NCBI RefSeq assembly: GCF_900104645.1 | Contig: NZ_FNWE01000001.1 | Coordinates: 255,765 to 319,764 of the forward strand | DNA length: 64,000 nt | Reading direction: 5' to 3' | DNA from: Alterileibacterium massiliense | GTDB taxonomy: Bacteria; Bacillota; Clostridia; Peptostreptococcales; Anaerovoracaceae | Shown: positions 26,475 to 35,437 of the stretch, piece by piece | How positions within the stretch are numbered: position 1 is the first letter of the stretch | How the letters are laid out: each line of letters opens with the position of its first letter | The notes under the pieces: generated by a model | The model's database searches: none | What the model was told of the DNA's origin: nothing | The model's input: the letters and a program-made list of their open reading frames with translations, nothing else | Program-made: the position numbers and the translations under genes

Positions 26475-28220
26475 ATGAGAGATTTAATTAAAAAATTATA
26501 TGCTATTGCAGGCAAAGAATCGTCAAAACTCAGTAGAATGCTTCTATTTGAGGTACTTAAAAGTATTTTTGAGGGCGTTGCGCTTGGAGCTATCATGCTT
26601 TTTTTACTCAAAGTATTTCAGAATATTTTTGAGCATAGAGAAGTACTTATACAGGATGTATATATTGTATTTGGCGTGGCAATGTTAAGTGTTGTAGGAA
26701 AAATACTATGTAGTTATATGGCAGATCACAATAAGTATATTGCTACTTATAACATGGGAGCAGAGAACAGATTATATATCGGCGATCAATTAAAACGAGT
26801 AAACATGGGATATTTCAGCAACAATCGACTTGGAAATATATCCGGAGGATTAACGACAGTAATCGGGGAGCTTGAAACCGTAGGTGTAAATATTATTGAA
26901 ACACTTTTTGTAGGAGTGATTCAAACAGCAATCATGGCACTTTTTATGCTTCCGTTTGATATGGTTACAGGGATTATCATATTAGCGACCTTATTTGTGG
27001 GGATGTTAAGTAATGCCCTCTTTCAGAAAAAAGCAGATGAGTTGACGAAGAAACTACAATCATTAAAAATCAACTTGAATGCAACCACTTTAGAATATGT
27101 AAAAGGAATTAGCGTTATCAAGTCTTTTGGAAAAGGGAAAGAAATGATAACAGAATTAGATAGGAATATCTCTGAAAGCCGCAAAGGATTTATCAATGTT
27201 GAAAAAACAGTTGCTCCTGCCGCTCTTATTTTCCTTTTTATTTTCAAACTGGGTATTTGCGCAATTATACTTTCTTCAGTTTTGCGCTTTTGTTCTGCTT
27301 CGATTCCACCATATAAAGCGGTAATGCTTATAGTATCAAGCTTTATTGTATTTGCAGGATTTGAGATGGCTGGAAGTATGCAAAATATAAGGGGGGTTGC
27401 AGTACAAAATTTAGATGCCATATCCAAACTTCGAGAGCTACCAACAATTTCAGAAGGCAATGTAACGGAATTGAATGTTGCCAAAGTTGAGGTTAATAAC
27501 GTGAAATTTTCTTATGAAAAACAATCATTGTTTGATGGAATAACTCTTTCTATATCGGAAGGAGAGACAACAGCTATTGTAGGCGGTTCAGGAAGTGGAA
27601 AAACAACACTCTGTAACTTAATATCACGATTTTGGGATGTTGATGGCGGCGAAATCTTGATTGATGGGAAAAATATAAAAGATTTTAAATATGACAACCT
27701 GTTGTCTAATTTTACTTTTGTTTTTCAAGATGTGTACCTGTTTGATGACACAGTAAAGAATAATATTAAGTTTGGTAATCCTGATGCAAGTGATGAAGAA
27801 GTTATGGAAGTTGCTAAACAGGCACAGTGCCATGATTTTATTATGGCACTACCTCAAGGATATGATACGGTTTTGCAGGAAGGAGGCTCTAACTTATCAG
27901 GAGGCGAGCGTCAAAGAATTTCCATTGCCAGAGCAATGCTTAAACCAAGTAAGATTGTGATTTTGGATGAGGCAACATCAAGCGTAGATCCTGAGAATGA
28001 AGAACAACTTATGGTTGCTTTACACAATTTACTAAAAGGTAAAACTGTACTTGTCATTGCACATAAATTGGAAACCATTCAAGGTGCAGATCAGATTGTT
28101 GTAATGGATAAAGGTAAGGTAGAAAGTGTTGGAACACATGGGGAGCTACTTGAGAAATCACAAATTTATCAGCGATTTATTTATCAAAGGGAAAGAGCAA
28201 TCGGATGGAAAATCAAATAG
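26475..28220 (+). CDS. ABC half-transporter (IrtB/YbtQ-like), second of pair 1
   Basis: This 581-residue protein has the same membrane-domain plus ATPase layout as the preceding gene. Motifs are GGSGSGKTTLCN, FQDVYLFDDTV, NLSGGERQRISIARAML, IVILDEATSSVDPE and VIAHKLETI. All nucleotide-site residues look intact, so both sites of the presumed heterodimer should hydrolyse ATP. Substrate and direction cannot be read from the sequence. Confidence 0.88.
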   Translation: MRDLIKKLYAIAGKESSKLSRMLLFEVLKSIFEGVALGAIMLFLLKVFQNIFEHREVLIQDVYIVFGVAMLSVVGKILCSYMADHNKYIATYNMGAENRLYIGDQLKRVNMGYFSNNRLGNISGGLTTVIGELETVGVNIIETLFVGVIQTAIMALFMLPFDMVTGIIILATLFVGMLSNALFQKKADELTKKLQSLKINLNATTLEYVKGISVIKSFGKGKEMITELDRNISESRKGFINVEKTVAPAALIFLFIFKLGICAIILSSVLRFCSASIPPYKAVMLIVSSFIVFAGFEMAGSMQNIRGVAVQNLDAISKLRELPTISEGNVTELNVAKVEVNNVKFSYEKQSLFDGITLSISEGETTAIVGGSGSGKTTLCNLISRFWDVDGGEILIDGKNIKDFKYDNLLSNFTFVFQDVYLFDDTVKNNIKFGNPDASDEEVMEVAKQAQCHDFIMALPQGYDTVLQEGGSNLSGGERQRISIARAMLKPSKIVILDEATSSVDPENEEQLMVALHNLLKGKTVLVIAHKLETIQGADQIVVMDKGKVESVGTHGELLEKSQIYQRFIYQRERAIGWKIK

Positions 28221-28247
28221 CAACATTTTTAGAAGGGGGACTTTAGA

Positions 28248-29600
28248 ATGAAGCAAGATATGAAAGAACAACTGTTAACAAAAAGACCGATAGATTTACT
28301 CTTTCAGCTATCCATTCCGGCAGTTATCGGAATGATAGTCATCGGTCTATACCCGCTGATGGACGGAATTTTTGCGGGAAATATTATAGGGCAAAGTGCC
28401 ATGACCGCCTGCGGCGTTGCGATGCCACTTACTTTTTTTAACAGCGGGGTGTCTACACTTCTTGGTGTAGGTTCTGCATCTGTTTTATCACGAGCGATTG
28501 GTAAAGGAGATCAGAAAACCGTAGATAAAATCATGGGCAACCTGATTTTCTGGGTGATTTTGTTTTCAGCGATCATAACAGTTGGCGGAATACTGCTTGC
28601 ACCACATTTTTTAGATATGGTCGGAGCAACGGGTGAGATCAAAACTTATGGTATCAGATACCTAAGAGTAATCTTTATCGGTTCCCTCTTTGTAAATTTT
28701 ACACAGTCCGCAAACATGGTTATGCGTGGCGAAGGTCTAATGAAAAAAGCCATGATGATAATGGGACTTGGAGCTTTACTGAATATCATTTTTGATCCGA
28801 TTTTAATGACAGTTATGGGTGAATACGCCATTGAGGGTGCCGCACTTGCTACTATTACAGCCCAATTTGTTCAAGCAGTTGTAACGCTGCACTACTTCCT
28901 GAAAAAGAGCAAGGTTGTAAAAATTCATAAGATTAAGTCTGATGCGGAAATAAAAAAAGAAATGTTTGGAGTAGGCTCATCAGCTATGATGATGCAGCTT
29001 CTGTTCATGATTCAACAGACTATGCTTTATAAAATGGCATTTAAGTATGGCGGAGATCCAAACGGAATTTTGATGGCAGCATCGCTTCGTGTATATGCCT
29101 TTTCGTTCATTCCACTTTGGGGAATGAGTCAAGGATTGCAGCCTGTTGTCGGAACAAACTTCGGAGCAAAGCAATATGAAAGAGTAAGGCAAGCAATGAA
29201 GGTATTTTCTATCGGAGGACTTGTGCTTGCGGCAATCTTTTGGATTCCATCATTATTGCTATCAAGTCAGATACTTTCCTTGTTTGGAGTAGAAGCAAGT
29301 ATCATAACACAGGGCGTTGGGAATTTCAGACTATTCTATTCTGTATTTATTCTGTATGGAGTAATGGTAATGACAATTACATTCTTCCAATCAATCGGGA
29401 ACGGAAAGAAAGCAGGAATTATTGTTATGCTTAGACAGCTCTTCCTATTTGTTCCTGCAATGGTTCTTCTGCCAATGGTGTTTGGAGTAAAAGCTGTTTG
29501 GTTCACACAGCCCCTTGTTGATTTCATTATGATTGTTGTAGGCATCTTCATGATGCTTGGAGAACTAAATAATATGAGCAAAGAAAAAGTAAAAGCATAA
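28248..29600 (+). CDS. MATE-family efflux transporter
   Basis: This 450-residue protein has 12 predicted helices and the MATE pattern: LLFQLSIPAVIGMIVIGLYPLMDGIFAGN at the start, GVGSASVLSRAIGKGD in the first repeat and LQPVVGTNFGAKQYERV in the second. It should export a cationic drug or metabolite using Na+ or H+. It is the last gene of the cassette 1 operon. In a metallophore scenario it might export the apo-ligand; that is inference only. Confidence 0.9.
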   Translation: MKQDMKEQLLTKRPIDLLFQLSIPAVIGMIVIGLYPLMDGIFAGNIIGQSAMTACGVAMPLTFFNSGVSTLLGVGSASVLSRAIGKGDQKTVDKIMGNLIFWVILFSAIITVGGILLAPHFLDMVGATGEIKTYGIRYLRVIFIGSLFVNFTQSANMVMRGEGLMKKAMMIMGLGALLNIIFDPILMTVMGEYAIEGAALATITAQFVQAVVTLHYFLKKSKVVKIHKIKSDAEIKKEMFGVGSSAMMMQLLFMIQQTMLYKMAFKYGGDPNGILMAASLRVYAFSFIPLWGMSQGLQPVVGTNFGAKQYERVRQAMKVFSIGGLVLAAIFWIPSLLLSSQILSLFGVEASIITQGVGNFRLFYSVFILYGVMVMTITFFQSIGNGKKAGIIVMLRQLFLFVPAMVLLPMVFGVKAVWFTQPLVDFIMIVVGIFMMLGELNNMSKEKVKA

Positions 29601-29679
29601 AATTTCTTATTATGTGCGTGAATACCTGAAATAGTAGAAGGGCTTAATTTATGAGGAATAGTTAGTTGTAAAATGGAGC

Positions 29680-29759
29680 TGCACCCATACCCCTTGAATT
29701 GCACCCACGCACCCTCATTTGCACCCACGACCTTGCATTTGCACCCATAGGTTGAAATT
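29680..29759 (+). repeat. Four 20-bp tandem repeats at the right end of cassette 1
   Basis: TGCACCCAYR recurs at exact 20-bp intervals (29680, 29700, 29720, 29740), each followed by about 10 variable bases. The last unit leads into the terminal inverted repeat. Two such units occur at the right end of cassette 2 (35438, 35458), and a single one forms the 3' end of mobC (18521). The remaining gene-free stretch 29601-30238 holds the cassette junction, the second left-end repeat, and the cassette 2 promoter and operator. Confidence 0.85.
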
Positions 29760-29781
29760 CTATCAAAATATGATTTCCTTT

Positions 29782-29984
29782 CCAAATAAGGAAGCATATT
29801 TTGATAGAAAAATGTGCTTCCTTTTTTATTGCCAAAAAGCGTTGATTTCAAAGGATTTTAGCTTTTAAAGGCATAAGTTAGCCAGCCCCGGAGCCGTTTC
29901 CGGGACGGGATTTTCTTGTTTTCGTCACCATGTGCGGACGGCTCTAAATGTAAAGGTTTGCTTTGTGGGTATATCGTTTGCTTT
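29782..29984 (+). repeat. Left-end direct repeat, copy 2
   Basis: This is the second copy of the 17245-17445 block and marks the start of cassette 2. It differs by a few substitutions and one inserted A in the hairpin loop. Confidence 0.9.
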
Positions 29985-30113
29985 TTGAGTAAAGTATTCG
30001 AAGGCATACTAATCAAGAGGAGCCTTTATCTTCGAAAGTGCTTAATTGGAAGTATTTTTGCAATGCCACGCAAAGGATGCACACTACAGGAGAATGCAAG
30101 GAAAGATTAAGAC

Positions 30114-30142
30114 TTGAAAATTTTGAAATTTAGGTTTATACT
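30114..30142 (+). promoter_or_regulatory. Promoter for the cassette 2 operon
   Basis: TTGAAA and TATACT are separated by 17 bp. The start site would fall inside the adjoining palindrome, about 90 nt before the first gene. Confidence 0.65.
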
Positions 30143-30169
30143 ACGAGTTAGTCTAAGCTAACTCGTAGT
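30140..30169. promoter_or_regulatory. Palindromic operator overlapping the cassette 2 promoter
   Basis: A perfect inverted repeat has 12-bp arms, ACTACGAGTTAG and CTAACTCGTAGT, around TCTAAG. It begins in the -10 box and covers the transcription start, the expected place for a repressor. No T run follows, so it is not a terminator. The centre loosely resembles DtxR-type boxes, but the repressor is unidentified and none is encoded in cassette 2. Confidence 0.6.
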
Positions 30170-30238
30170 TGCGATTTAAAGAATTTTGTACAGTAAGTAT
30201 TAAGCAATACAATCATAAAATAAATGGAAGGAGATAAA

Positions 30239-31993
30239 ATGAAAGTCTACAGTAAGTTATTTCGATATGTGCCGGATAGTAAGATAAGTGGATATCTTGC
30301 GATTATCATATCGGGAATATCAGCTTTTTTAATGGTATGTGGATACTACTTTATATATCAATTTTTCAAAGAAATAATAGTAAATAGCAATTTTGAAAAC
30401 GCAAGTCTCAATTCCTGGCTAATTGTGATTTTTTTGACTTTAAGTGCTTTGCTATACATTCTATCAGGTCTTTTCTCTCATAAGCTGGCTTTTAGATTAG
30501 AGACAAATTTGAGAAAAAGAGGCATTGATGGCTTGACCGAGGCAAGCTTTCGGTTTTTTGATCTAAACCCGTCCGGCCTTATTAGAAAAACGATAGATGA
30601 CAACGCCGCCAAAACACACATGGCTGTGGCACATATGTTGCCTGACAACTCACAGGCTTTTTTAGTACCGATTTTTGCTCTTATTTTATCATTTGTTATC
30701 AGTGTTCGTGTTGGCACGATTATATTAATACTATCTTTAGTAAGTGGCTTAATATTAAAAGGAATGATGGGAAATGGTGAATTTATGAAACTATATCAGT
30801 CATCCCTTGACAAATTAAGCTCCGAAACAGTCGAATATGTGCGAGGTATACAGGTCATTAAAATTTTCGGAAGCAAACTTAAATCATTTAAGGCTCTCAG
30901 CGAAGCGATTATGAATTATTCAAAATATGCCTACAATTATTCCATCTCTTGTAAAAATCCTTATGTTCTATACCAATTAATATTTTTAGGGCTTATTGCC
31001 ATCATAGGAATCCCACTCAGTTTTTTCTTAACCGATCTGAGTGATCCTAAGACAATAGCAGTAGAGCTTATTATGATCTTTTTCTTAAGCGGTGTCATCA
31101 TGGTCTCATTTATGAAAATCATGTGGGCTGCTCAAAATATTTTTAATGCAAATTATGCAATAGACAGTTTAGAAAAGTTATACGACACAATGCAAGAAGA
31201 CAAGCTCTCATACGGCAAATTAGAGCATTTTGATAATTACAATATTGAATTTGAAGATGTAAGCTTTTCATATGGCGGAAATAAAGTTTTAGATAAATTT
31301 TCACTCTCTCTTGACGAGAATAGAATTTATGCTTTAGTTGGACATTCCGGCTCCGGAAAATCCACAATAGCAAAACTGCTATCAGGCTTTTACAAACTTG
31401 ATAGCGGAGCGATTAAAATTGGTGGTCATTCTTTAGAAGAGTATACAAAAGAGTCTGTTATTAAAAATATTTCGTTTGTATTTCAGGACAGCAAACTGTT
31501 CAAAAAATCTATATATGAGAATGTGGCTTTAGCTGATGAAACGGCAAGCAAAGAGGAAGTTATGGAAGCAATGAATCTTGCAGGCTGTGATGAAATAATT
31601 TCAAAATTTAAAGAAAAAGAAAACACGATCATAGGCTCAAAGGGCGTTTATCTTTCGGGTGGAGAAAAACAAAGAATTGCGATTGCAAGAGCTATTTTGA
31701 AGAAGTCTCCTATAGTAATCATGGATGAGGCGAGCGCTTCTATTGACGCCGACAACGAATACAAGCTGCAAAAAGCCTTTAAAAATCTAATGAAGGATAA
31801 AACCGTCATTATGATTGCTCATAGAATGAGCAGCATCAAGAATGTAGATGAGATCATAGTCATAGAGAACGGCAAGGTGGCAGAAAAAGGAAATAACACA
31901 TCACTTCTAAAAAAACAGGGCTTATACAGTAGATTGCTTAATTTATACGAAACAGCAAACGATTGGAGGGTGTCAAATGAAAAATTATTATAA
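30239..31993 (+). CDS. ABC half-transporter, first of pair 2
   Basis: Starting at ATG 30239 (GGAAGGAG seven bases upstream) gives 584 residues. A six-helix membrane domain (about 15-315) precedes an ATPase with HSGSGKSTIAK, FQDSKLFKKS, YLSGGEKQRIAIARAIL, IVIMDEASASIDAD and MIAHRMSSI. It is organised like the cassette 1 pair and overlaps its partner by 17 bp. It probably forms a heterodimer with the next gene product; siderophore/metallophore import or drug export are both possible. Confidence 0.88.
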   Translation: MKVYSKLFRYVPDSKISGYLAIIISGISAFLMVCGYYFIYQFFKEIIVNSNFENASLNSWLIVIFLTLSALLYILSGLFSHKLAFRLETNLRKRGIDGLTEASFRFFDLNPSGLIRKTIDDNAAKTHMAVAHMLPDNSQAFLVPIFALILSFVISVRVGTIILILSLVSGLILKGMMGNGEFMKLYQSSLDKLSSETVEYVRGIQVIKIFGSKLKSFKALSEAIMNYSKYAYNYSISCKNPYVLYQLIFLGLIAIIGIPLSFFLTDLSDPKTIAVELIMIFFLSGVIMVSFMKIMWAAQNIFNANYAIDSLEKLYDTMQEDKLSYGKLEHFDNYNIEFEDVSFSYGGNKVLDKFSLSLDENRIYALVGHSGSGKSTIAKLLSGFYKLDSGAIKIGGHSLEEYTKESVIKNISFVFQDSKLFKKSIYENVALADETASKEEVMEAMNLAGCDEIISKFKEKENTIIGSKGVYLSGGEKQRIAIARAILKKSPIVIMDEASASIDADNEYKLQKAFKNLMKDKTVIMIAHRMSSIKNVDEIIVIENGKVAEKGNNTSLLKKQGLYSRLLNLYETANDWRVSNEKLL

Positions 31994-33698
31994 AAAACGC
32001 TACTGTATATCCGAGCAGGGAGCAAAAAATTTAACAAAAGCAACCTGGTTTTGCTTTTTAACCTATCTTATAAATTTAGCTCCAATGTTTATATTGATTG
32101 CATTGTTTAATCAGCTCGTTTTAGGAAATGTAAGCAGCGTATGGCAGTATGTAAGTATGGCGGTACTTACTTTAGTATTCATGTATGTATTACTTTCTAA
32201 AGAATATACGAGCCTATTTAATGCCACGTACAAAGAATCAGCGGATTTGAGAAAAGATATTGCAGAAAATTTAGCCAATCTTCCAATTGCATATTTCTCA
32301 AAACATGACTTGTCAGACCTTTCTCAAACGATTATGTCTGACGTTCAAGAGATCGAACATGCGATAAGTCACTCTATCCCGAAAGTAGTAGGTATGTGGC
32401 TGTTTTTTCCTCTTATGGGGCTTGCGATGCTTATTGGGAATTGGAAATTAGGGCTTGCCGCTATTATCCCGACGCTTCTAAGTTTCCTTATTTTGCCACT
32501 CGCCAAGAAAAAAGAAGTGGCTTCTTACAGTAAATATTTCGATGTCTTAAGGGATAATTCGGCTGCTTTTCAGGAAACAATAGAACTGCAGCAAGAGATA
32601 AGCAGCTTCAATCAATCTGCAAAAGTGAAGGATTCTTTGTACAAAAAAATGGAAGAAAGCGAAAAAATTCACTTCAAAGTTGAATTTGGTTCAATGTCTG
32701 TTATGGGATTGTCTACGCTTTTTTCGTATATCAGCGTAGCGGTTGTTATAATGATTGGAATGTCTCTTTTTCTTCACGGTGAAATAACGATGCTGTATCT
32801 TGTCGCATACATCATTGGAGCAATAAAAGTAAAAGAACTTTTTGATATTTCAAAAGAAGGAACAATGGAGATGTTTTATATTGAGCCAGCTGTAAGAAGA
32901 ATTAAGGAAATGAGAAGCACGGCTCTGCAAGAAGGCATAGACACCGATATTTTGAGCTATGATGTTAAGTTTAGAAATGTATCTTTTGCCTACGATGATG
33001 ACACTAAGGTGCTCAAAAATATCAGTTTCATAGCAAAGCAAGGAGAAGTTACAGCACTTGCCGGAATATCAGGTTGCGGGAAAACAACTATCCTAAGACT
33101 AATCTCAAGGCTGTATGACTACGATGAAGGGAAAATCTTAGTTGGTGGCAAAGACATCAAAGGAATATCTACAGATTCATTATTTAAGGTTGTATCTATT
33201 GTTTTTCAAGATGTAACACTTTTTAATACGAGCATTTTAGAAAACATTCGCCTTGGAAAAGAAACCGCGACAGACGAAGAAGTAAAAAGAGCTGCAAAGC
33301 TTGCAAATTGCATAGATTTTATTGAAAAGCTTCCGGATGGATTTGATACAAAAATTGGTGAGAATGGAGCAGAATTGTCTGGTGGAGAAAGGCAGAGGCT
33401 ATCCATTGCCAGAGCATTTTTGAAAGATGCTCCTATCTTGATATTAGATGAGATATCAGCAAGCCTTGATGTCGACAACGAAAAGAAAATACAAGAGAGC
33501 TTAAACAAGTTAATCAAAGATAAAACGGTAATCATTATATCTCATAGATTAAAATCAATCGAAAATGTGGACAAAATTATTGTGATTGATGACGGCTTGG
33601 TTGAAGATTCGGGAACACACAAGGAGCTGATAAACTCCTCCAAAACATATGCAAATCTTATAAATAAAACAAAACTGGCAGAAGAGTTTAGTTATTAG
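31977..33698 (+). CDS. ABC half-transporter, second of pair 2
   Basis: This 573-residue partner starts inside the previous gene after GGAGGG. The membrane domain (about 20-315) is followed by an ATPase with ISGCGKTTILR, FQDVTLFNTS, ELSGGERQRLSIARAFL, ILILDEISASLDVD and IISHRLKSI. The Walker B region has DEI in place of DEA, a common variant. Both halves look catalytically complete. Confidence 0.88.
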   Translation: MKNYYKKRYCISEQGAKNLTKATWFCFLTYLINLAPMFILIALFNQLVLGNVSSVWQYVSMAVLTLVFMYVLLSKEYTSLFNATYKESADLRKDIAENLANLPIAYFSKHDLSDLSQTIMSDVQEIEHAISHSIPKVVGMWLFFPLMGLAMLIGNWKLGLAAIIPTLLSFLILPLAKKKEVASYSKYFDVLRDNSAAFQETIELQQEISSFNQSAKVKDSLYKKMEESEKIHFKVEFGSMSVMGLSTLFSYISVAVVIMIGMSLFLHGEITMLYLVAYIIGAIKVKELFDISKEGTMEMFYIEPAVRRIKEMRSTALQEGIDTDILSYDVKFRNVSFAYDDDTKVLKNISFIAKQGEVTALAGISGCGKTTILRLISRLYDYDEGKILVGGKDIKGISTDSLFKVVSIVFQDVTLFNTSILENIRLGKETATDEEVKRAAKLANCIDFIEKLPDGFDTKIGENGAELSGGERQRLSIARAFLKDAPILILDEISASLDVDNEKKIQESLNKLIKDKTVIIISHRLKSIENVDKIIVIDDGLVEDSGTHKELINSSKTYANLINKTKLAEEFSY

Positions 33699-33713
33699 GA
33701 TAAAGGAGCATTT

Positions 33714-34328
33714 ATGGGATTTTTTCAAAACACAGCAAAACCTATCGGCTTTGGAGGAAAGTTGATGGTTAAACTTATGAATATTGGGCATGCCAAAGTA
33801 GCTGAATGGGGCTTTTCTCATGTCAATATTTCTTCTTCTGCAACTGTCCTTGACATAGGTTGCGGCGGCGGGGCAAATGTGGCAAGCTGGGTAAAGCGCT
33901 GTCCACAAGGCCATATAACAGGATTAGACTACTCTCCTGTAAGCGTAGATGCTTCACAAAATTACAATCAAAAAGCTATTGCAGAAAATCGCTGTCAAAT
34001 TGTTGAGGGCGATGTTTCCTGTTTGACTTTTGCCGAAAATACCTTTGATGCAGTTTCCGCTTTCGAGACCGTGTATTTCTGGCCCGAGCTTGAAAACTGC
34101 TTTCAGGAAGTATTTCGCGTACTAAAGAATGGTGGCATATTCCTTATTGTCAATGAATCGGACGGAACCGATCCAAAGCAGGACAAGTGGATAAATATCA
34201 TCGAAGGACTAAAAATTTATAAGGAGAGCGACTTGACAGAGAGGCTTCAAAAGGTCGGATTTTCTAATATAAGAGCATTTCACACAGACAAAAATTGGCT
34301 TGCCATCCTGTGTGAAAAAACTTTATAA
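33714..34328 (+). CDS. Class I SAM-dependent methyltransferase
   Basis: This 204-residue protein has the SAM-binding motif VLDIGCGGGANVASW (about 45-59), an acidic residue after ITGLDYS, and motif FDAVSAFETVYFWPELENCFQEVFRVLKNGG. It resembles UbiE/small-molecule methyltransferases. It follows the ABC pair by 15 bp, so its substrate may relate to what the transporter carries; that is inferred from the operon only. Confidence 0.85.
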   Translation: MGFFQNTAKPIGFGGKLMVKLMNIGHAKVAEWGFSHVNISSSATVLDIGCGGGANVASWVKRCPQGHITGLDYSPVSVDASQNYNQKAIAENRCQIVEGDVSCLTFAENTFDAVSAFETVYFWPELENCFQEVFRVLKNGGIFLIVNESDGTDPKQDKWINIIEGLKIYKESDLTERLQKVGFSNIRAFHTDKNWLAILCEKTL

Positions 34329-34360
34329 CATTTTTTAAACTGTAGGGGGGTGAGTCTTGC

Positions 34361-34852
34361 TTGAATGAACAAAAAATGAGCCAATGGGGAGTTGGCCCAA
34401 TTTTTGTCGGAGTTCTTATTTCTACTACAGCATTGGGAATCTTACTGAGCTACACTAATCTTTTTTCTTTTGCTCAAATAGATAATGAGTATGTCCGCAT
34501 AATCCTCTTCATTTTAGCTGTTCTTCTTATTATGGAGGGGGGTTTAGTCTGGGTTTTAGCCGTAATTAAATCTCGGGTTATCGATAAAATAAAAAATGGC
34601 AAGCTGGTGACTGACGGAATTTACGCATGGGTAATGCATCCTATTTATTCGGCATTTTTCCTTATTGTAATCGGAGCAATCTTAATTCGAGGAAACTGGA
34701 TTTTATTTTTTCTTGTTCCTTTGTATTGGCTTTTCATGACATTTTTGATGAAAAATACGGAAGAAAAATGGCTGCTAGCAATCTTTGGTAAAGAGTACGA
34801 GGCTTATAAGGATAGAACAAACAGGTGCATTCCCTGGATTCCAAAGAGATAG
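34361..34852 (+). CDS. Isoprenylcysteine carboxyl methyltransferase-family membrane protein
   Basis: This 163-residue protein with about four membrane helices ends in the ICMT/PEMT-type signature. That runs VTDGIYAWVMHPIYSAFF, then EEKWLLAIFGKEYEAYKDRTNRCIPWIP, where the His-Pro and Glu-Glu pairs bind SAM in this fold. I use TTG 34361 after GGGGGGTGA; ATG 34376 is the alternative. Bacterial members methylate unknown lipids or small molecules. It is the second methyltransferase in the operon. Confidence 0.75.
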   Translation: MNEQKMSQWGVGPIFVGVLISTTALGILLSYTNLFSFAQIDNEYVRIILFILAVLLIMEGGLVWVLAVIKSRVIDKIKNGKLVTDGIYAWVMHPIYSAFFLIVIGAILIRGNWILFFLVPLYWLFMTFLMKNTEEKWLLAIFGKEYEAYKDRTNRCIPWIPKR

Positions 34853-34870
34853 GACGAAGGAGTGGGTTTT

Positions 34871-35377
34871 ATGTATGTAATGCGAGCGATTTTAGACGGG
34901 ATTGCGATAGCCGCAATCTTTAGCGGTTCGGTGGCAGCCGTAGTGCTTATTGATCCGAGATATTTTTTTGATTCTTATCCAAAGGCAATTCAGAAAGCCG
35001 CACACGAACAGATGACAAAAAAAGAGAAAAAAATAAATCACATTTTGACAATTATAATTTGCGGGATTTGCTTCATATATTCAACAGCAAGTATTTTACA
35101 TACAGGCATTGCGGGCTTTTGGAATCTTTTTTTGATGGGATATATTCAGTGGAGCATATTAAACCTTGGAGATTTCTTTTTGCTGGATTGTCTGTTATTT
35201 CAGGGGAAATATAAGGATAAAATCGTCATTCCCGGCACAGAAGGACACCCTGACTATGAGTTCGGCAACTGGATGAAGCATTTGGCAATCATGGAACATT
35301 TTGTAGTCACACCATTTTTGATAATTCCGTTTGTTGCTGCGATCCAGGCTTTGATTACTGGGTTGATAGGAAGATAA
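34871..35377 (+). CDS. Unknown integral membrane protein
   Basis: I do not recognise this 168-residue protein. ATG 34871 is chosen because GAAGGAG lies eight bases upstream; a GTG at 34862 is less well placed. Hydrophobic helices lie near 5-27, 55-75, 80-105 and 135-158. The acidic/aromatic loop GTEGHPDYEFGNWMKHLAIMEHF near 120-140 has several His and acidic residues that could bind metal. It is the last gene of the cassette 2 operon, just inside the right end. Confidence 0.7.
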   Translation: MYVMRAILDGIAIAAIFSGSVAAVVLIDPRYFFDSYPKAIQKAAHEQMTKKEKKINHILTIIICGICFIYSTASILHTGIAGFWNLFLMGYIQWSILNLGDFFLLDCLLFQGKYKDKIVIPGTEGHPDYEFGNWMKHLAIMEHFVVTPFLIIPFVAAIQALITGLIGR

Positions 35378-35437
35378 GTTTTCGGGTTGTTTATCTAAAT
35401 CATGGAAATGCTTCTATCAAAATGCAGAAAATGGGGC

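Larger units (their letters stand above)
17245..29790. mobile_element. Cassette 1 (recombinase remnant, mobC, IS110, ECF/ABC/MATE cargo)
   Basis: This cassette is about 12.5 kb between the first and second CCAAATAAG copies. The left end has AAGGAAGCATATTTTGATAG at 17251; the right end at 29755-29780 is its inverted relative, with one extra base. It contains the decayed integration and mobilisation genes at the left and transporter cargo at the right. Confidence 0.75.

Noticed and set aside
29680..29760. Possible mini-CRISPR array (regular 20-bp spacing)
   Set aside because: The repeat is only about 10 bp, the 'spacers' are about 10 bp, there are no cas genes, and the same units occur at the other cassette end and in mobC, so they are element-end iterons.
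29336..29851. Minus-strand reading frame sharing its N-terminus with one at 17077-17313
   Set aside because: The shared start is only the cassette left-end repeat read backwards. The rest lies antisense to the MATE gene, and no ribosome site supports it.
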